Positions 1 to 7,019 of a DNA stretch of 19,532 nt are shown here, piece by piece. Source of the stretch: RGIG1681 sp045650505 (GTDB taxonomy: Bacteria > Bacillota > Clostridia > Christensenellales > UBA1242); NCBI GenBank assembly GCA_045650505.1, contig JAZRRE010000025.1, forward strand, positions 1-19,532, written 5' to 3'. Position 1 is the stretch's first letter; every line of letters begins with the position of its first letter. The notes under the pieces are model-generated. The model did not search any database and had not been told where the DNA came from. It worked only from the letters and a program-made list of their open reading frames with translations. Made by a program: the position numbers and the translations under genes.

Positions 1-490
1 AAATTTATCTTATTTTGGATTAATTGGTATGGTTTTTGCAATAAACCTATATATTTTTGCAGTTTTTGTTTGCATTTCAAAATTATCAAAAATTAAACAA
101 ATAAAATCTTTTATGAGAAAAGTATCATTTTTTGCATTTGGTAGGCATATAGAAGTTATGGGTTTATTAGATACGGGAAATGTTCTTTATGACACAAAAA
201 CAAAACTTCCTGTTATGATTGTAAATGTGAAATCTCTCAAAAAATATTTATCACAAAAAGATTATCAAAATATAACTAATTATAATTATTTAAACCTTGG
301 TGTTAGTCATTATTTAAAAGTGGCAACAATTTCAAATGAAGAAAAGGAAATTCCAATAATTATTCCTAGGTCAGTTGTAATAAAAAATGGAGGAGAGTTA
401 AAAAATGAAAAGTGTGTTTTGGGTCTTGTAAATCATAATTTTGAAAACTCAAATACTTATGATTGTTTACTTCATAGAGATTTGTTTTAG
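1..490 (+). CDS. spoIIGA: SpoIIGA, sporulation sigma-E factor processing peptidase (5'-truncated by window edge)
   Basis: This is the C-terminal part of the membrane-embedded aspartic protease that matures pro-SigE in the mother cell. The reading frame is open from the first bases, so the true start lies left of the window. What is visible is the end of a hydrophobic membrane stretch (VFAINLYIFAVFVC) followed by the soluble protease domain. That domain carries GLLDTGNVLYD, which matches the conserved LIDTGN-type motif holding the catalytic aspartate of the family. The next gene, 8 bases downstream, is sigE, the substrate gene, which is the classical arrangement. The combination of DTGN motif, membrane part and sigE neighbour makes the identification strong. 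What cannot be judged is the N-terminal membrane domain and the promoter, which in other spore formers is Spo0A-dependent. Confidence 0.93.
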   Translation, partial: NLSYFGLIGMVFAINLYIFAVFVCISKLSKIKQIKSFMRKVSFFAFGRHIEVMGLLDTGNVLYDTKTKLPVMIVNVKSLKKYLSQKDYQNITNYNYLNLGVSHYLKVATISNEEKEIPIIIPRSVVIKNGGELKNEKCVLGLVNHNFENSNTYDCLLHRDLF

Positions 491-498
491 GAGGTTTT

Positions 499-1188
499 AT
501 GTTCAAATTTTTATCAAAACTATTTAGGAAAAATAATAATCTTTATTATATTGCAAATGGGTCAGAAATTTTGCCAGAAAAACTTTCTGCAGATGAAGAG
601 TATAATTTGGTAGAAAAAATGAAAAATGGCAGTGAAGAGGCAAAAAATCAGCTTATTGAAAGGAATTTAAGATTGGTTGTTTATACAGCTCAAAAGTTTG
701 ACAACACGGGTTCTAATATCGAAGATTTGATTAGTATTGGCACTATTGGTTTGATTAAGGCTGTGTCTTCATTTGATAATAGTAAAAATATAAAAATGGC
801 AACTTATGCATCAAGGTGTATTGAAAATGAAATTTTGATGCATCTTCGAAAGACTGCTAAAATTAAAAAGGAAATTTCATTAGATGAACCACTTAATACT
901 GATTCAGAGGGTAATGAACTTTGCATTTCAGATATCTTGAGTTCGGAAGCTGATGAGGTGGATTTTTCGATGGATAAGCAAGATGAAAAAGATGATTTGA
1001 AAATGATACTTTTTAAACTTTCAAAAAAAGAGCAAGAAATTATGAAGATGAGATATGGACTTTCTGGAACAGAAGAAATGACACAAAAAGAAGTTGCTGA
1101 TTATTTTGATATTTCGCAGTCTTATATTTCGAGAATTGAGAAAAAGATTTTAGATAAAATGAAAACTGAAATTTTAAAATTAGCATAA
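499..1188 (+). CDS. sigE: RNA polymerase sporulation sigma factor SigE (pro-sigma-E)
   Basis: This is the mother-cell sigma factor made as an inactive precursor. The 229-residue product follows Bacillus subtilis SigE closely: ERNLRLVVYTAQKF, the region 2 segment NIEDLISIGTIGLIKAV, ATYASRCIENEILM and a region 4 helix-turn-helix (QKEVADYFDISQSYISRIEK) near residues 192-211. The N-terminal extension before the conserved YYI (residues 16-18) is basic and hydrophobic, as expected for a pro-peptide, but is only about 15 residues, against about 27 in B. subtilis. The ATG follows GGAGG, which overlaps the spoIIGA stop codon, so the two genes are probably translated together. A strong hairpin terminator starts 2 bases after the stop. 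sigG, which normally follows in the same direction, lies on the opposite strand here. Confidence 0.96.
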   Translation: MFKFLSKLFRKNNNLYYIANGSEILPEKLSADEEYNLVEKMKNGSEEAKNQLIERNLRLVVYTAQKFDNTGSNIEDLISIGTIGLIKAVSSFDNSKNIKMATYASRCIENEILMHLRKTAKIKKEISLDEPLNTDSEGNELCISDILSSEADEVDFSMDKQDEKDDLKMILFKLSKKEQEIMKMRYGLSGTEEMTQKEVADYFDISQSYISRIEKKILDKMKTEILKLA

Positions 1189-1190
1189 AT

Positions 1191-1218
1191 AAAAACAACT
1201 CTTTTTAGAGTTGTTTTT
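1191..1218. terminator. Bidirectional terminator between sigE and sigG
   Basis: A 12-bp perfect stem (1191-1202 with 1207-1218) encloses a TTTT loop. It has A-rich and T-rich flanks on both sides, so it can end transcripts from either strand. The sigG stop codon (minus strand, 1218-1220) begins at its edge. Confidence 0.9.
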
Positions 1219-1988
1219 TAAGTTACACTTGCTTTAATTTCTTTTAGTGCATCTTTTTCAAGTCTTGAAACTTGTGCTTGGCTGATTCCAATTGTGTCTG
1301 AAATTTCCATTTGTGTTTTTCCAACATAATATCTTAAAAATAAAATTTGTTGTTCACGTTTGCCAAGAGTTGATAATGCTTGTTTTAGGGCGGTTCTTTC
1401 CAGAATTTTATCATCGGTGGAATCATCTTTAATTTGGTCCATTATAAGCATTGTATCTCCGTTGTCGTGAAAAACCGTGTCATAAAGTGAAAGTGGTTCA
1501 CTGATTGCATCAAGGGCTTCGGCGATTTGTATTTCGGGAATATCAATTTGTTTTGAAATTTCTTCAATGCTAGCTTCTTTGTTTGAAGTTCTTAAAAGAT
1601 TTTCTTTTGTCTGAAGTGCTTTGTATGCGATGTCTCGAATACTTCGTGTTACCTTTATTGTGCTGGAATCTCTTAAAAATTTTCGAATTTCACCAATAAT
1701 CATTGGAACAGCATAAGTTGAAAATTTAACCCCGACTGAAGTGTCAAAATTGTCGATAGATTTCAAAAGACCGATAATGCCAACTTGAAAAATGTCATCA
1801 ACACAATTTTGATTAATTGAAAATCTTTGAACAATTGATAAAACAAGTCGCATATTATACATTATAAATTCTTCTCTTGCTGAAGTGTTTCCGGATTTGA
1901 TTTCAGACATTAATTCGGTGAGTTTTTGGTTGTTGCATTTTGGAAGGGTTGAAGTGTCTATTCCACAAATAATAACTTTGTTTGCCAT
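1218..1988 (-). CDS. sigG: RNA polymerase sporulation sigma factor SigG
   Basis: This is the late forespore sigma factor. The 256-residue product begins MANKVIICGIDTSTLP, matching the conserved SigG start NKVEICGVDTSKLP. It carries VDDIFQVGIIGLLKSIDNFD, VKFSTYAVPMIIGEIR and the C-terminal helix-turn-helix GKTQMEISDTIGISQAQVSRLEK. The start at 1988 is chosen because AAGGAG (minus strand, 2000-1995) sits 6 bases upstream; the frame stays open further upstream but that extension is not SigG-like. In most spore formers sigG lies directly after sigE in the same direction and can be reached by read-through. Here it is inverted in place, converges on sigE, and is separated from it by a bidirectional terminator, so it must use its own promoter in the divergent gap shared with ylmC. 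I could not fit a convincing SigF or SigG promoter there. Confidence 0.96.
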   Translation of the reverse strand: MANKVIICGIDTSTLPKCNNQKLTELMSEIKSGNTSAREEFIMYNMRLVLSIVQRFSINQNCVDDIFQVGIIGLLKSIDNFDTSVGVKFSTYAVPMIIGEIRKFLRDSSTIKVTRSIRDIAYKALQTKENLLRTSNKEASIEEISKQIDIPEIQIAEALDAISEPLSLYDTVFHDNGDTMLIMDQIKDDSTDDKILERTALKQALSTLGKREQQILFLRYYVGKTQMEISDTIGISQAQVSRLEKDALKEIKASVT

Positions 1989-2041
1989 TGTTGTCTCCTT
2001 AAGATTATGTTTTACAAAAGAGATATTTTTTATTCGGTGTG

Positions 2042-2068
2042 TTACAAGTTTGATTTTTGGAATATAAT
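2042..2068 (+). promoter_or_regulatory. Possible promoter of ylmC, giving a near-leaderless mRNA
   Basis: A perfect -10 TATAAT lies at 2063-2068, only 5 bases before the ylmC ATG. The best -35 candidate is TTACAA at 2042-2047 with a short 15-bp spacer. Transcription would begin about at the start codon, and no Shine-Dalgarno sequence is visible. The match could be chance in such AT-rich DNA. Confidence 0.35.
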
Positions 2069-2073
2069 TAAGT

Positions 2074-2550
2074 ATGGATATAGCTTTTACAGATTTAAAA
2101 GAAAAGGAAATAATTAATGTGAATGATGGCAAAAAGCTGGGTCATATTATTGATTTTTTGTTTGATATAGAAAGTGGTCAGGTTAAGGGTGTTGTTGTTC
2201 CCGGAAGTCGTAAAATTTTTCGAAAAGCTGAAGATATTTTTATTCCGCTAGAAAAAATAAGAAAGATTGGTGGAGATGTTATTTTAGTTAAATTAAGGGT
2301 CTTTGAAGGTAATGAAAATTTCAATATTCAAAGAGTTGAAAATAGTTTTAAGACAAAATATAATCTTAAAAATTATTATGATTCATACAAAAGTAATGGA
2401 GTTAACAATTTAAATAATATGCAAACGATTGTTAGGTATAATGCTAATAATAATGCTAGTAATAAAGTGCTTGATTTAAAAAGAAAGAGAGAATCTCAAA
2501 ACGGTAGTTTTGTACGATTTAAACCAATAAATAATATAAAATATAAATGA
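2074..2550 (+). CDS. YlmC/YmxH family PRC-barrel sporulation protein
   Basis: The N-terminal 75-80 residues form a PRC-barrel like that of the YlmC/YmxH family, with FTDLKEKEIINVNDGKKLGHI, an FDIESGQVKGVVVPG stretch and an IPLEKIRKIGGDVILVKL end. These proteins sit in the spoIIGA-sigE-sigG neighbourhood of many Firmicutes; their exact biochemical role is unsettled. The usual family length is roughly 80-100 residues. This one has an extra tail of about 75 residues rich in Asn, Lys and Arg, with no recognisable domain. No ribosome binding site precedes the ATG, and a TATAAT box ends just 5 bases upstream, so the mRNA may be leaderless. The identification of the barrel is firm; the tail is unexplained. 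Confidence 0.85.
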   Translation: MDIAFTDLKEKEIINVNDGKKLGHIIDFLFDIESGQVKGVVVPGSRKIFRKAEDIFIPLEKIRKIGGDVILVKLRVFEGNENFNIQRVENSFKTKYNLKNYYDSYKSNGVNNLNNMQTIVRYNANNNASNKVLDLKRKRESQNGSFVRFKPINNIKYK

Positions 2551-2551
2551 C

Positions 2552-2580
2552 TTGCAAAACCTGAAAAAACAATGTATTAT
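2552..2580 (+). promoter_or_regulatory. Sigma-A type promoter of nrdR
   Basis: A -35 TTGCAA (2552-2557), a 17-bp spacer and a -10 TATTAT (2575-2580) lie just after the ylmC stop. The predicted start near 2587 leaves a leader that is little more than the Shine-Dalgarno sequence AAGAGG. The same TTGCAA-N17 layout is found before der. Confidence 0.75.
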
Positions 2581-2600
2581 TGAAACAAGAGGAAAAGCTT

Positions 2601-3134
2601 ATGAAGTGTATATATTGTGGTTCAGAAGAAAGCAAAGTTATTGATTCAAGAGCTTGTGATGAATCAAATTCAATTAGAAGAAGAAGAGAATGTTTGGGTT
2701 GTTCAAGAAGATTTAATACTTATGAAACCATTGAAGTTACTCCAATTATGGTTGTTAAAAGTAATGGTAACCGTGAGCGTTTTTCAACTAGCAAAATAAA
2801 AGTAGGAATTTTGAAATCTTGTGAAAAAAGACCTGTTTCAACTAGTGATATTGATAAACTTGTTTCTGATATTGAAAAGAAAGTTTATAATAGTATGGAA
2901 GAAGAAATTTCATCAAAGATTATTGGTGAGTATGTTATGGAAGGTTTGAAAGAATTAGATGAAGTTTCATACATTAGGTTTGCTTCTATTTATAAAAAGT
3001 TTAAAGATATCACAACTTTCTTTGATTTTGTGAATGAGTTTGAAACAATGCTCAAAGGTCAAGATGCTAAAAAAACAAGTATTGAAGAAGTTAAAAATGA
3101 TGAGCTTAAAAAAGAAGGAAAAAAGAAAAAATAA
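2601..3134 (+). CDS. nrdR: Transcriptional repressor NrdR
   Basis: This is the ATP/dATP-sensing repressor of ribonucleotide reductase genes. The 177-residue product has a zinc ribbon with CIYC (Cys3, Cys6) and CLGC (Cys31, Cys34), a basic stretch SIRRRREC, FNTYETIE, and then an ATP-cone domain from about residue 49 to 139 (VVKSNGNRERFSTSKIKVGI onward, ending with SYIRFASIYKKFKD). The ATG at 2601 starts directly at the conserved MKCIYC and has AAGAGG 8 bases upstream, so the in-frame TTG at 2580 is rejected. The C-terminal 20-25 residues are a Lys/Glu-rich tail beyond the usual family length of about 150-160. No NrdR-box pair or ribonucleotide reductase gene is seen nearby; its place after ylmC is a common Firmicute arrangement. 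Confidence 0.95.
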   Translation: MKCIYCGSEESKVIDSRACDESNSIRRRRECLGCSRRFNTYETIEVTPIMVVKSNGNRERFSTSKIKVGILKSCEKRPVSTSDIDKLVSDIEKKVYNSMEEEISSKIIGEYVMEGLKELDEVSYIRFASIYKKFKDITTFFDFVNEFETMLKGQDAKKTSIEEVKNDELKKEGKKKK

Positions 3135-3160
3135 AATAACTCTAAATGAGTTATTTTTTT
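3133..3160 (+). terminator. Terminator after nrdR
   Basis: A 10-bp stem (3133-3142 with 3148-3157) with a TAAAT loop runs directly into eight or more T residues. It begins inside the nrdR stop codon and separates nrdR from feoA. Confidence 0.88.
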
Positions 3161-3184
3161 TATGCGCAAAAAATAAAATTTAAT

Positions 3185-3421
3185 ATGAAGGAAAAGAGAT
3201 TAGTTGATTTAAAAGTAAATGAGTTCGGGGTAATAAAAAGAATTCAAATAAAAGATGAAAATATAAAAAAGCAAATAATAAATTTAGGATTCATAGAGGG
3301 AGAAGAAATAAAATTATTAAACCATAACTATAATAAAGAATCTTATTTGGTTAAAGTGATGAATATTAATTATGCAATTGACAAAAAGATTTGTGAGGAA
3401 ATTATTGTTTGTGGAAAATAA
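3185..3421 (+). CDS. feoA: FeoA family ferrous iron transport protein
   Basis: This is a 78-residue SH3-like protein of the FeoA family, which associates with the ferrous iron permease FeoB at the membrane. It shows the family pattern: an early LVDLKVNEFGVIKRI, then IINLGFIEGEEIKLL (usually a LG(F/M).pGt.v stretch), and a final hydrophobic strand before the stop. Identification is helped by feoB, which overlaps its end by 11 bases. The ATG at 3185 is preferred over the one at 3146, because the latter lies within the nrdR terminator. There is no Shine-Dalgarno sequence before 3185; a TAAAAT box at 3174-3179 lies so close that the mRNA may be nearly leaderless. Similarity to other FeoA proteins is modest. 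Confidence 0.8.
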   Translation: MKEKRLVDLKVNEFGVIKRIQIKDENIKKQIINLGFIEGEEIKLLNHNYNKESYLVKVMNINYAIDKKICEEIIVCGK

Positions 3422-5324
3422 AAAAATAATTCTAGTTGGAAATCCAAACACGGGAAAAAGCACTTTATTTAATTCTTTAACAAATTCAAATGAAAAGGTT
3501 AGTAATTGGCATGGTGTTACTGTTGGTGTGAAATCGAAGAAAATAAAAGATAAAAATTTAGATTTCGAGATAGTTGATACACCTGGATTGTATTCATTGT
3601 TTGCTTATTCAAATGAAGAAAAAATAACCTTAAATTATTTAAATCAAAATAAAGATAGTTTGATTATAAATGTTTGTGATGCAAATAATTTGAAACGAAA
3701 TTTAATCTTAACACTAGAACTTTTAAAAAGTGGTTTTAATGTTGTTCTTGCGGTTAATATGAGCAGAGAAGTTAAAAATATCAATTATGAAATACTATCA
3801 AATTTATTGAATATTAAAGTAGTGGAAATTGATGCAAGAACCACTAAAGGTATTTCAAAATTAGTTAAAATTATTTCAAATTACAATTATAAAAAAACGC
3901 AAAAAATATCAAAAATAAATAAAATAATATACAATAATTGCAATACAGATGAAATATTTGCAAGAATTTGCAAAAATAAACAAATTTATAACTATAATAA
4001 CAACGATAAGATTGACAAGATTGTTTTAAATAAATTTATTTTTTTACCACTATTCTTATTGATTATATGTTTAATATTTTATATAACATTTGGTCCTGTT
4101 GGAGGCTTATTTTCTTCAATAATTAATAATATATTTAGTAGAATTGTAGAATATTTGCGAAAAATAATTTTATGCACAAATATATCATATATAATTAAAA
4201 TGCTTATAATTGATGGTGTTTTTGTGGCAATTGAAAGTGTTGTTTCTTTCATTCCTCAAATAGTTCTTTTAATGTTTTTTATATCTGTTTTAGAAGATGT
4301 TGGTTTTATGTCAAGAGTGGCATTTATGTTTGATGGTTTGATGAAAAGGGTTGGCTTATCTGGTAAATCTTTATTTAGTTTGATGATGGGGTATGGTTGC
4401 ACCACATCGGCGGTGATTACAACAAGAAATCTTGAAAATTCACATTTGAGAAAACGAACAGTTTTGATTCTTCCATTTATTTCTTGTTCGGCAAAACTTC
4501 CAATTTTTTTAGTTATAAGTTCTTTGTTTTTTGATAAGTATAAATATTTATTTGTGTTTGGTTTATATATTTTTTCAATTTTAATTTCAATTTTATTTTT
4601 AATAATTTATAAGAAGCTTGTTCCAAATAAAGAAGAAAATTTTATTCTTGAAATGCCAAAGTATAGAATGATAAATTTAAAAAAAGTGGTAAAAGATATT
4701 TTAGTAATTATAAAAGAATTTTTGTTTAAGGTTGGAACATTGATTTTGTTTTTTGGTGTTATTGTTTGGATACTTCAGAATGTTTCAATAGATTTTAAAT
4801 TTTTAAATGGTGAAAATTTTGAAAACTCTATATTATATTTTTTGTGTAAAAAAATAAGTTTTATTTTTAAGCCCCTTGGTTTTGAAAGTGTTGGAATTGT
4901 TGTTTCTTTGATACTTGGGATAATTGCAAAAGAAATGGTTGTTGTTGGTCTTGCAATGATGAATGGAGTGTCTGGAAATTTGGCGCTGCTTACAAATTCA
5001 TTAATTGATAGTGCTTCAACTTGTTGTTTTTCAAAAGTGTCAGCAGTGGTGTTTTTGATATTTATTCTTTTATATTCGCCATGTATATCGGCAATATTTA
5101 CCATTAAAAATGAATTAGGAACAAAGACAGCTGTTTATGTTTTTGTTTCGCAGTTTTTGATTGCTTATTTGGTTTCATTTATTGTTTATCGATTGATGTT
5201 AAGTTTAAATTTTGTTTTTATAATTTTATTGTTTGTTGTTCTTGATATTTTTATTGTTCTTATGTTAAGATTTAAGAAGAAAAAAACTTGTTGGGGAAAT
5301 TGCAATGAATGTCGAAGAATTTAA
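3411..5324 (+). CDS. feoB: FeoB family ferrous iron permease with altered G4 motif
   Basis: FeoB is an inner-membrane Fe2+ transporter with an N-terminal G domain. With the GTG start at 3411, G1 is GNPNTGKS (10-17), G2 lies in NWHGVTVG (Thr37), and G3 is DTPG (56-59), followed by DANNLKRNLILTLELLKSG. The membrane part carries both gate repeats, with GFMSRVAFMFDGLMK, MMGYGCTTSAV and PFISCSAKLP. The product is about 637 residues. It ends with a short Cys-rich tail (CWGNCNEC), seen in some FeoB proteins. The G4 motif, normally NxxD for guanine recognition, reads NMSR (116-119), so the Asp is missing. GAGGA at 3395-3399 serves the GTG at 3411, or a TTG at 3405. The gene overlaps feoA by 11 bases and the next gene by 20. 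Confidence 0.93.
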   Translation: MENKKIILVGNPNTGKSTLFNSLTNSNEKVSNWHGVTVGVKSKKIKDKNLDFEIVDTPGLYSLFAYSNEEKITLNYLNQNKDSLIINVCDANNLKRNLILTLELLKSGFNVVLAVNMSREVKNINYEILSNLLNIKVVEIDARTTKGISKLVKIISNYNYKKTQKISKINKIIYNNCNTDEIFARICKNKQIYNYNNNDKIDKIVLNKFIFLPLFLLIICLIFYITFGPVGGLFSSIINNIFSRIVEYLRKIILCTNISYIIKMLIIDGVFVAIESVVSFIPQIVLLMFFISVLEDVGFMSRVAFMFDGLMKRVGLSGKSLFSLMMGYGCTTSAVITTRNLENSHLRKRTVLILPFISCSAKLPIFLVISSLFFDKYKYLFVFGLYIFSILISILFLIIYKKLVPNKEENFILEMPKYRMINLKKVVKDILVIIKEFLFKVGTLILFFGVIVWILQNVSIDFKFLNGENFENSILYFLCKKISFIFKPLGFESVGIVVSLILGIIAKEMVVVGLAMMNGVSGNLALLTNSLIDSASTCCFSKVSAVVFLIFILLYSPCISAIFTIKNELGTKTAVYVFVSQFLIAYLVSFIVYRLMLSLNFVFIILLFVVLDIFIVLMLRFKKKKTCWGNCNECRRI

Positions 5325-6171
5325 GGTTTTGAAAAAGCAAAAAGTTTCGAATGCAATACTTTCAAATTTTCCAAATTTTACATTTGGTTATGTTCAGAAA
5401 TTGTTGAAACAAAAAGATGTGAAGTTGAATGGAAAAAGAATTTCAAAAGATGCTGAAGCTAATGTTGATGATTTGATTTCTATTTATATTGCTGAAGATA
5501 AATTGATGAAAATAGAAATTATTTATGAAGATGAAAATTTAGTTGTTGTTTTCAAGAAAAGAAAAATTGAAACAGTTTCTGAAACGGGTGAGATTGATTT
5601 AATTTCTGTTTTAGAAAAACAATTAAATAAAAAACTTTATGCTGTTCATAGGCTTGATAGAAATACAGAGGGATTGGTTATTTTTGCTAAAAATGAAAGT
5701 GTAAAAAAATCTTTAGACAATGCTTTTAAAACCCGAACAATTGATAAATTTTATTTAGCAGTAGTCTTTGGAAAATTAGAAAAACAATCTGATATTATGA
5801 CTGCATATTTAAAAAAGAATGCAGATAAATCATTTGTAGAAATTAGTGACAATATAAAACCTGGTTTTGAGCAAATTAAAACATCATATAAAGTTATTGA
5901 TGAACGAGAAGATTTGTCTTTGGTTGAAGTTGAACTTTTAACAGGAAAGACACATCAAATTCGAGCACATTTTGCACATATTGGTCATTTTATTATTGGT
6001 GATGAAAAGTATGGTGATTCTGTTATAAATAAAAAATATAAAAGTAAGTATCAAAATTTGTGCGCATATAAAATTATTTTTCATTTTAATAATGATGATA
6101 ATTTGTCATATCTTGATGGAAAAGAAATTGTTTTAGAGAAATCAAAAATAGATTTTTGTCAAAATTTGTAA
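5305..6171 (+). CDS. RluA/RluD family pseudouridine synthase
   Basis: The enzyme converts uridine to pseudouridine in rRNA or tRNA. An S4 RNA-binding domain occupies about residues 12-60 (SNAILSNFPNFTFGYVQKLL, VKLNGKRISKDAEANVDDLI). The catalytic domain follows, with HRLDRNTEGLVIFAKN holding the catalytic Asp, and the late family motif LLTGKTHQIRAHFAHIGHFI followed by GDEKYG. The length, 288 residues, is normal. The ATG at 5305 has GGGGAAA upstream and lies within the last 20 bases of feoB, so translation is probably coupled. Whether it acts on rRNA like RluD/RluC or on tRNA cannot be told from sequence alone. The link to iron uptake is likely just operon packing. Confidence 0.93.
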   Translation: MNVEEFKVLKKQKVSNAILSNFPNFTFGYVQKLLKQKDVKLNGKRISKDAEANVDDLISIYIAEDKLMKIEIIYEDENLVVVFKKRKIETVSETGEIDLISVLEKQLNKKLYAVHRLDRNTEGLVIFAKNESVKKSLDNAFKTRTIDKFYLAVVFGKLEKQSDIMTAYLKKNADKSFVEISDNIKPGFEQIKTSYKVIDEREDLSLVEVELLTGKTHQIRAHFAHIGHFIIGDEKYGDSVINKKYKSKYQNLCAYKIIFHFNNDDNLSYLDGKEIVLEKSKIDFCQNL

Positions 6172-6183
6172 TAAAAAATAGAA

Positions 6184-6218
6184 CTCCTTTACATAATAAA
6201 AGTAAAGGAGGTTTTTTT
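6184..6218 (+). terminator. Terminator hairpin that also contains the DUF1614 ribosome binding site
   Basis: A 9-bp stem (CTCCTTTAC 6184-6192 with GTAAAGGAG 6202-6210) and a 9-base loop are followed by G and seven T residues (6212-6218), a good intrinsic terminator for the upstream operon. The 3' arm holds AAAGGAG, the Shine-Dalgarno sequence of the gene starting at 6219. In any read-through mRNA the ribosome site would be paired. Confidence 0.85.
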
Positions 6219-7001
6219 ATGTCTGTAAGTTTAACAATAATTTCAATAATAACACTGCTTATTATGTTTGGAGTTGGGCAAAGAATTTTAGATAGCTTAA
6301 GATTAAATGATAAAGAAGCGCTTATAATTTTGATTTTAATTTGTGTTGGTTTAATTATTCCACCAATTTGGATTGGTGAATATTTTTGCTTCTCAATAGG
6401 TGGTTTTTTAATTCCATTAGGATTATCAATTTATTTGCTGATTTCTTGTGGTTGGTCAAGAGATTTTATTCGAACTATAATTGGAACTATTTTGGTGGCG
6501 TGTATAATTTATGTGCTTGAATGGTTGCTTCCTGCTGACCCAGAAAGTATGGTTATTGATAACACATATATTTATGGTGTGATTGCTGGTGTTGTTGCAT
6601 ATGCACTTGGAAGAAGTAGAAGGAATGCTTTTGTTTCTTGTTTGTTTGGAATTACACTTGCACAAGTTATTCAATGGATAATTAATTTTGTTAAAGACAC
6701 TCCATCAATTTTAGGGCTTGGTGTTGGTGGTGCGTTTGGAACTTATGTTGTTTCAATTATAATTTCAGTTGCGCTTGCTGAATTTTTGGGTAGATGTTTT
6801 GAGTCTGCTGTTATTGATAAAGAAATTAAAAATTTTAACTATAAAACACATACTTATAATTCAGAAAAAAATGGAAAACTTAAAAATTTAGAGAATAGTA
6901 AAATGAATAGATTAGAAAATATTGAGTCTATAAAAAACGCAGAATTTGGCAAAAATAATAAAAAATATGCTTCAAAAGAGAAAAATACGGCAAAAACATA
7001 A
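6219..7001 (+). CDS. DUF1614 family integral membrane protein
   Basis: The 260-residue protein has about seven hydrophobic segments over residues 1-200 and matches my recollection of the DUF1614 family: an opening LIMFGVGQRILDSLRL, a SIGGFLIPLGLSIYLL segment, and the hallmark GVIAGVVAYALGRSRRNAF, then GVGGAFGTYVVSIIISVALAEFLG. The family's function is unknown; it is common near der, plsY and sporulation genes in Clostridia. The start at 6219 is set by AAAGGAGG just upstream; a TTG start at 6156 would read through the terminator. The C-terminal 55 residues form a charged, Asn/Lys-rich cytoplasmic tail that looks extra to the family. spoIIP follows after 18 bases, so the two are probably one operon. 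Confidence 0.82.
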   Translation: MSVSLTIISIITLLIMFGVGQRILDSLRLNDKEALIILILICVGLIIPPIWIGEYFCFSIGGFLIPLGLSIYLLISCGWSRDFIRTIIGTILVACIIYVLEWLLPADPESMVIDNTYIYGVIAGVVAYALGRSRRNAFVSCLFGITLAQVIQWIINFVKDTPSILGLGVGGAFGTYVVSIIISVALAEFLGRCFESAVIDKEIKNFNYKTHTYNSEKNGKLKNLENSKMNRLENIESIKNAEFGKNNKKYASKEKNTAKT

Positions 7002-7019
7002 TTTTAAAGAGGATTATAT

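Noticed and set aside
1989..2073. SigF or SigG type promoter for sigG
   Set aside because: GAATA and CATAAT elements are present on the minus strand but their spacing (21 bp) is too long for these sigma factors.
1989..2132. N-terminal extension of sigG to 2132
   Set aside because: The extension is not SigG-like and a good ribosome site directly precedes MANKVIICGIDTS at 1988.
3146..3184. Upstream ATG for feoA at 3146
   Set aside because: It lies inside the nrdR terminator hairpin, has no ribosome site, and the extra residues do not resemble FeoA.
6156..6218. Upstream TTG start for the DUF1614 gene
   Set aside because: It would be translated through the terminator; AAAGGAGG points to the ATG at 6219, where the family's N-terminus begins.
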